This document shows, in pieces, positions 1-6,183 of a DNA stretch of 6,726 nucleotides (positions within the stretch are counted from its first letter, which is position 1; each line of letters begins with the position of its first letter). The stretch spans positions 1 through 6,726 of the forward strand of contig CAYVCD010000073.1 in NCBI GenBank assembly GCA_964450115.1, in the 5' to 3' direction. A program made the translations under genes and the position numbers. Source of the stretch: 2-01-FULL-45-10 sp964450115. GTDB lineage: Bacteria > Omnitrophota > Gorgyraeia > 2-01-FULL-45-10. The notes under the pieces are model-generated. The model ran no database searches, was not told the origin of the DNA, and saw only the letters and a program-made list of their open reading frames with translations.

Positions 1-548
1 ACTATATAGAAAAAGCCGACATAATTCTCCTTATGCTCGATGCCTCCACCAAGATAAACGAAGAGGATCTGGAGATCATCAGGCTGACAGAAGGCAGAAA
101 GAGGCTTGTCATCGTTAATAAGATAGATTTAAGCGCCGGCCTCGCCCCTAAAAAGCGCCTGCCCGACTGCGCGCTAACTTCATCGAGGCAGGCGGGCCTG
201 ACCCCTGAAGTGGCGCCTTTATTTAAGGGTGAGGTGGTGGTCGAGGTCTCCGTAGAGAAGAAGATAAATATTGAGCTTCTGGAGAAGTCCATCCTCGATA
301 TAGTCTGGAGCGGTAAATTCACGCAGGGTGAAGGAGCCATAGTAACGAACGCCAGGCACAAAGAGCTCCTTGACAAAGCGTTCACCAATATGTTATCTGT
401 AAGTAGAGCGATCAAGGACGCCATGCACCCGGAGCTGATAGCCGTGGACCTTAAAGAGGCTATATTTAACCTTGGCCTGATAGTGGGCCAATCAGCGTCG
501 GATGATATCCTGGATAAGATATTCGAAAATTTCTGCATAGGTAAGTAA
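1..548 (+). CDS. mnmE: tRNA modification GTPase MnmE (TrmE), C-terminal part, 5' truncated by window edge
   Basis: MnmE works with MnmG to install the (carboxymethyl)aminomethyl group at C5 of wobble uridine 34 in certain tRNAs; it is cytoplasmic. The reading frame is open from base 3, giving 181 visible residues that start in the G domain (ADIILLMLDAS). The G4 guanine-specificity motif NKID is at visible residues 39-42. The G5 region (EVSVEKKINI, about 81-90) diverges from the usual SAxxGxGI. The C-terminal helical domain carries the family pattern NARHKELLDKA, and the protein ends in NFCIGK, the MnmE signature whose Cys is conserved. G1-G3 and the N-terminal folate-binding domain lie upstream of the window. 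Between G4 and G5 there are roughly 15-20 more residues than usual (about 45-77), encoded by a palindromic DNA element annotated separately. folE follows after 15 bases, probably co-transcribed. Identification is secure from the C-terminus. Confidence 0.95.
   Translation, partial: YIEKADIILLMLDASTKINEEDLEIIRLTEGRKRLVIVNKIDLSAGLAPKKRLPDCALTSSRQAGLTPEVAPLFKGEVVVEVSVEKKINIELLEKSILDIVWSGKFTQGEGAIVTNARHKELLDKAFTNMLSVSRAIKDAMHPELIAVDLKEAIFNLGLIVGQSASDDILDKIFENFCIGK
145..229. repeat. REP/MITE-like palindromic element inside mnmE
   Basis: A GC-rich palindromic segment lies in the coding sequence of mnmE. The inner arms are cgcctgcc (156-163) and ggcaggcg (187-194), extended by cga (164-166) against tcg (183-185) with one bulged base. 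This makes an approximately 11-bp stem around a 16-base loop containing gcgcgc. The outer flanks are also imperfectly inverted: cccctaaaaagcgcc (145-159) against ggcgcctttatttaaggg (212-229). The translated segment falls exactly where MnmE is longer than expected between G4 and G5, and it contains no stop. What is seen is the inverted repeat and the extra length; that it is a mobile or dispersed repeat is inference, since only one copy is visible. The exact ends are uncertain. Confidence 0.55.
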
Positions 549-563
549 AATAAAGGAGTATTA

Positions 564-1121
564 ATGGATTTAAAGCGGATAGAGAAGGCGATAAAGGAGC
601 TTCTTATAGCTGTAGGTGAAGACCCGAAGAGAAAAGATATAAAGGATACACCGAAACGCGTAGCTGAAATGTACGAGGAGATACTGGAAGGGCGTAAGCT
701 CGATCCTGAAAAGGAGCTTGAGGTTATATTTGAAAAAGACCACGACGAGATAATATTATTGAAGAATATACCATTCTACTCGATGTGCGAGCACCACATG
801 CTTCCCTTTGTCGGCAAGGCGCATGTAGCCTACATACCAAGCAACAACAGGGTGACGGGTTTAAGCAAGCTCGTCAGGGTTGTGGATATATTTGCCAGGA
901 GGCTGCAGGTCCAGGAGCGCATAACTACCGACATCGCGGATATCATAATGAAGAAGCTCAAACCCAGAGGAGTTATGGTTGTAATAGAAGCGGAACATAT
1001 GTGCATGTCGATGCGCGGCGTTAAAAAACCCGGCGTCATGACCATCACTAGCGCCGTAAGAGGCACATTCAGGAAGAACGAAAAGACCAGGGCGGAAACG
1101 ATGGCCCTGATAAAAGGCTAG
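564..1121 (+). CDS. folE: GTP cyclohydrolase I (FolE, type IA)
   Basis: It converts GTP to 7,8-dihydroneopterin triphosphate, the first step of tetrahydrofolate synthesis, and feeds queuosine and other pterin pathways; it is a cytoplasmic homodecamer. The 185-residue length is normal for bacterial FolE. The active site is complete. C75-E-H-H78 (in SMCEHHMLPF) and C147 (in EHMCMSMRG) match the zinc ligands Cys110, His113 and Cys181 of the E. coli enzyme. H77 and H145 match its catalytic His112 and His179. Other family motifs are DTPKRVA (28-34), GKAHVAYIP (84-92), LSKLVRVVD (100-108), QVQERIT (115-121) and the C-terminal TSAVRGTF (162-169). The ATG is chosen because AAAGGAG at 552-558 precedes it by 5 bases. 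It lies 15 bases after mnmE and 11 bases before the sensor kinase, so it is probably in one operon, although the functions do not obviously connect. The zinc-dependent form is clear; the zinc-independent FolE2 is excluded. Confidence 0.97.
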   Translation: MDLKRIEKAIKELLIAVGEDPKRKDIKDTPKRVAEMYEEILEGRKLDPEKELEVIFEKDHDEIILLKNIPFYSMCEHHMLPFVGKAHVAYIPSNNRVTGLSKLVRVVDIFARRLQVQERITTDIADIIMKKLKPRGVMVVIEAEHMCMSMRGVKKPGVMTITSAVRGTFRKNEKTRAETMALIKG

Positions 1122-1132
1122 GGATTATTTTG

Positions 1133-2848
1133 ATGAAACACAGGGCGGGCATAAGGCAAAAGGTCGTAATTATAATCTGTCTTTCCACCTTAAGCGTAAT
1201 GTTCGTCGCGGTAGCTATAGGGTATCTCCTCGGTTTTAAACTATCCCATGGCATGATGGGAAACGTCCACAGAAAGCTCGCCCAGCAGTTGTCCGCTCAG
1301 GTAGGAAAGATAGTGGATGAAGAGATAGGAAAGATAATCGCCTGTTCTGACGATCCTTCATTAGCGAAACTAAGATCGCTGGCCACCACCGATAAAAATA
1401 TCGCAACATTTTCCATCGAGCCAAAAAAATTATCTATAAATGGCGGCCTCTTCATAGGGCCCATGGAGTTTGATGAAACTCCAAACAGGTGGGTGATCCC
1501 GGTATTTGTGCCCATAAGGGATGAGAATAAAACCGTCACCGCCACTATTAAGGTAGGGCTTCTCGCGCAGAGACTTTTCGAGTCTTTAGGCGATTTCAGG
1601 CTCGATACCACGGGCCGCGCGGTCCTGGCTAATGGTAAAGGTATGTTAATGTTCTATCCCGGTAAGGCGCAGCTCAACGTGCCCGTATGTGAAGAGGCCG
1701 ACTATAGGCGTTTATTGACAAGCAATGGAAAATACGGCACGGTTCGCGGACGCGCTCGTGGCGATGCCGTGCCTGTCTTCATCGCTTTCTCCGAAGTAAA
1801 TTCACGGTTTCTGTCGGAAAACGATGTGACATGGAGAGTCTTTGTAGAACAGGACTCCAGAGAGGTATTTGCGCCTTTTAACAGGTTCATACTATGGGTC
1901 ATACTTGCTGTCATCTTCCTGATTATAATAATGGTCCCCATAGGTTTTATCTTCAGCAGCGTTATCGTGAATCCCATACGGCAGCTTCATAGGGCGGTCG
2001 GCCAGATCATGAACGGACACTGGGACCATAGCGTGAAGATCAGGACAGGGGACGAAATAGAAGAATTCGGCGATGCCTTCAACGAAATGATGGTGAAGAT
2101 AAAGGATAAGCAGGAGAGCCTTCTGGACGCAAGAAACAAGCTGGAAGACCTGTCGAAGGGCCTGGAAAAGAAAGTTACGGAGAGGACCTCGGAGCTTACA
2201 GCGGCAAAGAATGACCTGGACAGGTACGCCAGGAAGCTGGAGCAGGCTCTGATGATAAAGAGCGACTTCATATCCATGGCGTCGCACGAAATGAGGACGC
2301 CATTGACGATCATAAAGGAGGGTATCGCTGTCATTTCCGAAGGCAAGGTAGGCGATATTACGCAAAAACAGAAAGAGTTCCTGAATATAACCAATAAGAA
2401 TGTCGACAGGCTCACCAAATTCATAAACGACATCCTGGATATGCAAAAACTGGAACAGGGCAAAGTCGTATTCAAGATGGAGAAGGACGACATAAATAAG
2501 GCGGTAGATGAGGTAGCCGGCACCATGAAGGTGCTGGCCGAAAATAAGGGACTTACTCTTGCGGTCTCACTGGAGAAGAGTCTTCCGCTTACATATTTTG
2601 ACAGGGATAAGATAATACAGGTAATGACGAATCTTATCAGTAACGCCATTAAATTTACAGACGAAGGCTCTATATCTGTGAGCACTCATCTGGATAATGA
2701 ATATATCCGGGTTTCCGTAAGCGATACAGGGCCCGGAATAAAAGAGGATGACGTTTCGAACCTCTTCAAAAAGTTCATTCAGCTGGAAGGCGGCATGGAG
2801 AGGAAGCACGCCGGCACGGGTCTGGGGCTCGTCATATGTAAATATATG
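1133..2848 (+). CDS. Membrane sensor histidine kinase, cache-like sensor + HAMP + HisKA + HATPase; 3' end lost in gap
   Basis: An inner-membrane two-component sensor that should autophosphorylate on His and pass phosphate to an unidentified response regulator. The domains, in order, are: TM1 about 11-34; an extracytoplasmic cache-like domain about 35-250; TM2 about 251-275; HAMP about 276-328; a coiled-coil linker about 328-375; HisKA with the H-box SHEMRTPL (phospho-acceptor H385); and HATPase_c with N-box NLISNAIKFT (N504), G1 DTGPGI (531-536), F-box LFKKF (544-548) and G2 GTGLGL (561-566). All catalytic boxes are intact. The sequence runs into the N gap four residues past the G2 box at VICKYM, so roughly the last 30-40 residues are missing. 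ATG 1133 is preferred over the in-frame TTG at 1130; ggga at 1121-1124 is only a weak ribosome site. The start is 11 bases after folE. The signal sensed is unknown. Its sensor domain resembles that of the degenerate paralogue at 4510-6015. Confidence 0.93.
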
Positions 2849-2948
2849 NNNNNNNNNNNNNNNNNNNNNNNNNNNNNNNNNNNNNNNNNNNNNNNNNNNN
2901 NNNNNNNNNNNNNNNNNNNNNNNNNNNNNNNNNNNNNNNNNNNNNNNN
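2849..2948. other. Assembly gap, 100 N
   Basis: Exactly 100 N, the conventional placeholder for a scaffold join of unknown size. The missing DNA should hold the end of the histidine kinase ATPase domain (about 30-40 codons) and the start codon, signal peptide and first residues of the outer-membrane transporter. Together these need more than 100 bases, so the real gap is probably longer than drawn, and additional genes could be hidden in it. The frame happens to stay open across the N run, which produces a spurious kinase-transporter fusion of about 1,125 residues if translated naively. Confidence 0.97.
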
Positions 2949-4507
2949 AGTCACCCCAGATAGATATAGAGGAAGAAGCGAAGAAGCCCGCGGTCGAAGC
3001 CGGTCCGTCTTTTACGCTTAATAGCGTTAAGGTGACGGGGTCGACCATATTCGGGCCTGACTATTTTCGCAATATTTACGAGCCGTACCTGGGTAAAAAA
3101 GTAACTTACCAGGATGTGGACGATGTCGTCACAAAGATAAAGTCCGAGTATAAGAAGCTGGGGTATCTGACGACGAACGTCTATCTACCTGAACAGGATG
3201 TAGTGGGCGGCTCTATAGAGATACGTATCCTGGAGGGGACTGTAGGCGAGGTAAAGGTAGAAGGCAATAAGTGGTTCTCCGGCAAACTTATACAAAAATA
3301 TTTCCACGCAAAAAAAAATGAGATTTTAAACGTATTCAAGCTCTCCAGGGACCTCCTAAGGCTGAATCAGAACTCCGATCTGGAGGTCAGGACTGTCATA
3401 TCCGCCGGCAAAGATCCCGGAGCCTCGGATGTCACGCTCGTAGTAAAAGATAAATTCCCGTATCATGTCGGAGGCGCTTTCGACAACCAGGGGACGCGGC
3501 TCGTAGGGAACCTGAGAACTTCGATATCATTCCGCTCCACCAGCATGTTCGGCCAGAACGATTCTCTCTTCTTCAACACGGTCGAGAGCGCTTTGAGCCA
3601 GGGTACTTTCGTAAGCTACGCATATCCCATAGATACATACGGCACGAAGCTCGGATTTGACGCCGTCGTATTTACTAATAAACTCGGGCTGGAATACAAA
3701 GGGTACGGCATAACTGGCAATACCCAGATCTATACGCCTAAGATAATGTCCGAGATGTATCTGACCGAAGACCTCCAGATGAATACGGAGGGCGGCATGG
3801 ATATAAAGTCCGTCAAAAAATGGGTCATGGGTGAGAAGAGCACGGATGACCAGCTCAGGATACCGTATGTCAATTTTGATATCACAAAGCTGGATTCATT
3901 ATTCGGGGGCGGCCAGACGTCATTTCTGTCGCAATTCAGGTTCTCCACCGACAGTTTTTTGGGCGCATCCAGAGCAAATCATGTAGCCGCATCGAGATCG
4001 GGGACCGGAGGCTTCTTCTTTCTGTTCGAGCAGAGCATAAGGCGCGTCCAGAGGATGCCTTTCGACAGCTACATATCGGCGCGGGCGCAGTTCCAGAACG
4101 CCACGCATACGCTTCCTTCATCGGAACAGATGCAGTTCGGCGGCGCAAACTACGACAGGGGATATCCCGAAGGCGACTACATGGCCGATTACGGTGCCAA
4201 CCTTAGCGTTGATTGGATATTTCCCATGCCTTTTGTGCCCAAGGATTTCAAGCTGCCGTATTCGGAGACACCCTTAAGGCATCAATTTGAGCCCGTTATA
4301 TTCATGGATATAGGCGGCGGGAAGCTTAAGGATGTAGGCCAGGGCGAGAGACAATCAAAGTTTCTCATGGGCCTCGGCGGAGGTTTGAAGGTCCAGATCA
4401 ACAGGAATCTGTTCCTGAACATATACTGGTCAGAGAGAGTCGGGGACAGGCCGGGCCAGGGCCAGGGGCCATCGAACTTTAATATAGCGTTCCAAGGTGA
4501 GATTTAA
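2949..4507 (+). CDS. FhaC/ShlB-family (TpsB, Omp85 superfamily) outer-membrane transporter, 5' truncated by gap
   Basis: TpsB proteins are 16-strand outer-membrane barrels that secrete a large TpsA partner (haemagglutinin, haemolysin or adhesin) through two-partner, type Vb secretion. 518 residues are visible, with the first full codon at 2951. After an acidic/Pro linker (1-20) comes a ShlB-type POTRA domain (about 21-97) with the characteristic GYLTTNVYLPEQDV (71-84) and IRILEGTVGEVKVEGN (91-106). A second POTRA (about 99-167) follows, then the barrel (about 170-518), rich in alternating aromatic/hydrophobic strands. The Omp85/TpsB loop-6 signature appears as DRGYPEGDYMADYG (402-415), with R403-G404-Y405 matching the VRGY/F motif. 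FMDIGGG (451-457) matches the usual late-barrel D-x-G strand. The signal peptide and start are lost in the gap. The sensor gene starts two bases after its stop. No TpsA gene is visible. A TamA/BamA-like role is the alternative, but the first POTRA is TpsB-like. Confidence 0.85.
4494..4501 (+). promoter_or_regulatory. Shine-Dalgarno site for the downstream sensor, inside the transporter gene
   Basis: AAGGTGAG lies 8 bases before the ATG at 4510 and within the last codons of the transporter gene, whose stop is at 4505-4507. This supports the ATG at 4510 as the start and suggests translational coupling of the two genes. Confidence 0.7.
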
Positions 4508-4509
4508 AT

Positions 4510-6015
4510 ATGGATAGACCTAAAAGAGAGACGAGCGTGACGGCCAGGATGGCCGCTTTCTTATGCGCCGCTACGATAATATTTTTTTCCATCTCGGCGG
4601 CGATAAACTACTTCTCTATATCCGAATTTTTGCGAAACTCCGCCGGCGAGGATCAAAGCCGGATGGCGCGGTTGATCGCCTCATCCGTAGCGGATAAGAT
4701 AGACAGAAAGATAGAATTAGCCGAAGTGCAATCTTTTGGCCAGGCAAGCGCCGCCATGCAGAAGGGATCGTTTGACACTTCTGTCGGTGATGTAGAGCTT
4801 GATGAGAAGACGGATAAGTGGAGCCTGCCGGTCAGCATTACATTGATAGATAAAGAAGGAAAGGCCATATCGAGCCAGAAGATACCTGTATATATAGAGG
4901 ATCTGTCGGGCCCGATAAAAGATTTTAAGCTGGGACGCACAGGGCACGCGGCATTAGTGGATGGCAGGGCATATCTTGTCTATGCGCCAGGCGCCAAGCC
5001 TTTTGTCAATAAGTTCTGCAGTTACAACGAGTTACAAAAAGTCATCGATGCGGATAAGGGGTGGATCTTAATGGATGGCGTATATGGCCATCAAGGGAAG
5101 GTTTTCGGCTCTTACTCTCCTGTTGAGGGGCTATATTTATCAAAAAACAAGATAAAATGGTGGTTATTTGTGGTTCAGGACGCGGATATGGTAGTGAAAC
5201 CGCTGAATTCTGTAATGCCAGGAGTGCTCGCCATAGGGGCAATTTTAGCCATAATAGCTCTATTTGCAGGGGTTATCTTGGGTAAAACAGCTACCAAGTC
5301 TGTATCAAAACTGCTCATTGATATGGATAAGCTTTCCTATAAGAACAAAGAAGCTGAAGAGAGGATAAGGAAATTCGGCGATGACATCGCTCTGGCATTG
5401 ACACAGGCTAGCGGCATGATCCCCAATATAAAACATGGCCTAAAGGCTATCGTTGATATGATGCCTGTGCCGGCAAATGAAAAGCAGAAGGATGCCGTGA
5501 GCGCGGAAAACGCCAATATCGATATTATGGCAAAAGAGCTCGATGATATATCCGACATGGCCAGGATAGAAGCCGGCAAACTGGAATTGAATATGCAGAA
5601 AGCGGATATCAAAGATATTATAAGAAGCTCTATATTTATTTTTGAGCCGAAGATAAGAGGGAAGGGATTGGATCTAAAGCTCAATATTTTAAAGACAAGT
5701 GTATTTGTAAATGCGGACGTTAACAGGTTAAAGCAGGTTTTGCTGAGCCTTCTTGGTAATTCCGTGAAGTCTACTGATACGGGCAGTATAGAGGTATTGT
5801 TGAAGGAACTGCCTGAGGATGTGGAGTTCAGCATAACAGATACCGGTATAGGCGTATTGCCCGGCAAAGTTATGGATGCCGGGCTTTATATATCAAAGGC
5901 CATAATAGATAAGCATAATGGCAAATTTTGGTTCGAGAACATTTCGGGTAGGGGATCCAGGTATTCTTTCCGCCTTCCAAAGTATAAGCCGGTAATAGCC
6001 GGCCAATCCACTTAG
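4510..6015 (+). CDS. Degenerate sensor histidine kinase (pseudo-kinase) with cache-like sensor domain
   Basis: 501 residues, complete. Layout: TM1 about 13-37; an extracytoplasmic cache-like domain about 38-234; TM2 about 235-257; a short charged helical linker about 265-290 with no recognisable HAMP; a HisKA-like helical pair about 288-355; and an ATPase-like domain about 365-490. The helix-pair end DMARIEAGKLEL (349-360) is typical of HisKA. However, the position of the phospho-acceptor His is Thr298 (LTQASGMIP instead of SHExRTPL). In the ATPase part, the N-box Asn (N417, GNSVKST) and G1 (DTGIG, 444-448) are kept. The F-box/ATP lid is deleted, and G2 is reduced to MDAGLYISKAI (455-465) where GTGLGLxISKxI is expected. 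Autophosphorylation is therefore unlikely; ATP binding may be weak or lost. The sensor domain shares motifs with the kinase at 1133 (W-S-L-P-V; DFKLGRTGHAALVDG against DFRLDTTGRAVLANG). The reading frame is clean, arguing for a selected protein rather than decay. A role in modulating the neighbouring kinase is inference. Confidence 0.85.
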   Translation: MDRPKRETSVTARMAAFLCAATIIFFSISAAINYFSISEFLRNSAGEDQSRMARLIASSVADKIDRKIELAEVQSFGQASAAMQKGSFDTSVGDVELDEKTDKWSLPVSITLIDKEGKAISSQKIPVYIEDLSGPIKDFKLGRTGHAALVDGRAYLVYAPGAKPFVNKFCSYNELQKVIDADKGWILMDGVYGHQGKVFGSYSPVEGLYLSKNKIKWWLFVVQDADMVVKPLNSVMPGVLAIGAILAIIALFAGVILGKTATKSVSKLLIDMDKLSYKNKEAEERIRKFGDDIALALTQASGMIPNIKHGLKAIVDMMPVPANEKQKDAVSAENANIDIMAKELDDISDMARIEAGKLELNMQKADIKDIIRSSIFIFEPKIRGKGLDLKLNILKTSVFVNADVNRLKQVLLSLLGNSVKSTDTGSIEVLLKELPEDVEFSITDTGIGVLPGKVMDAGLYISKAIIDKHNGKFWFENISGRGSRYSFRLPKYKPVIAGQST

Positions 6016-6066
6016 CGCGATCCAAAAAAAGAGCGATTAGTAATGAAAAATGTAGCCCATTTGCTA

Positions 6067-6094
6067 TTGACTTGATACATTTATATGATATACT
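6067..6094 (+). promoter_or_regulatory. Sigma-70-type promoter with extended -10, driving the 6184 gene
   Basis: The -35 box TTGACT (6067-6072) and the -10 box TATACT (6089-6094) are separated by 16 bases. The TGA directly before the -10 (6086-6088) supplies the TGn extended -10 element. Each box differs from consensus at one position. Transcription would start near 6100-6102, leaving an 80-base leader before the ATG at 6184. The promoter sits in the only sizeable intergenic stretch of the window (6016-6183), marking a new transcription unit. Confidence 0.75.
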
Positions 6095-6108
6095 ATTAAA
6101 GGAATCGA

Positions 6109-6118
6109 AATCTAGATT
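6109..6118. promoter_or_regulatory. 10-bp perfect palindrome just downstream of the promoter, possible operator
   Basis: AATCTAGATT is a perfect palindrome located about 8-17 bases after the predicted transcription start, a usual place for a repressor operator. It overlaps the second GATTAGTAA repeat. It is short and AT-rich, so this is suggestive only. Confidence 0.3.
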
Positions 6119-6170
6119 AGTAAAACGAAAGTTAGCATTAAGAAAACACCAGATCCAAAGGTAAATTACA

Positions 6171-6178
6171 AAAGGTAG
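6171..6178 (+). promoter_or_regulatory. Ribosome binding site for the 6184 gene
   Basis: AAAGGTAG lies 5 bases before the ATG at 6184. It is a moderate match to AAGGAGG and supports that ATG as the start, the first in-frame ATG after the promoter. Confidence 0.55.
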
Positions 6179-6183
6179 AAAAG

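Larger units (their letters stand above)
6035..6123. repeat. Pair of 9-bp direct repeats GATTAGTAA flanking the promoter
   Basis: GATTAGTAA occurs at 6035-6043 and again at 6115-6123, 80 bases apart and on either side of the -35/-10 elements. An outer pair, GATCCAAA, occurs at 6019-6026 and 6152-6159, giving an A-B-promoter-B-A order of direct repeats. The repeats are short and the region is AT-rich, so chance is possible. Confidence 0.3.

Noticed and set aside
145..229. CRISPR repeat or attachment site
   Set aside because: Only one palindromic unit, no spacer periodicity, and it lies within the mnmE coding frame.
2..538. Long open frame on the minus strand antiparallel to mnmE (178 codons)
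   Set aside because: It lies wholly opposite the clearly identified mnmE coding sequence, and its product is a low-complexity Ser-rich sequence typical of antisense shadow frames.
1987..2685. Minus-strand open frame of 232 codons inside the histidine kinase
   Set aside because: It overlaps the conserved HAMP, HisKA and ATPase coding sequence; the Ser/Leu/Phe-rich product shows no domain.
1130..4507. Single fusion protein of histidine kinase and outer-membrane transporter
   Set aside because: It exists only because 100 N are read through; the two halves belong to different cell compartments, and each lacks the end that would lie in the gap.
5337..5867. Minus-strand open frame of 176 codons opposite the pseudo-kinase
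   Set aside because: The plus-strand frame has clear HisKA/ATPase remnants over the same bases; the reverse product is Ser/Phe-rich without motifs.
6016..6045. Possible rho-independent terminator after the second sensor (run of A at 6024-6030)
   Set aside because: No GC-rich stem precedes a T run on the plus strand; the A run alone is not a terminator.
6043..6075. Possible small peptide MKNVAHLLLT upstream of the last gene
   Set aside because: Only 10 codons, with no ribosome binding site, and it lies before the predicted transcription start.
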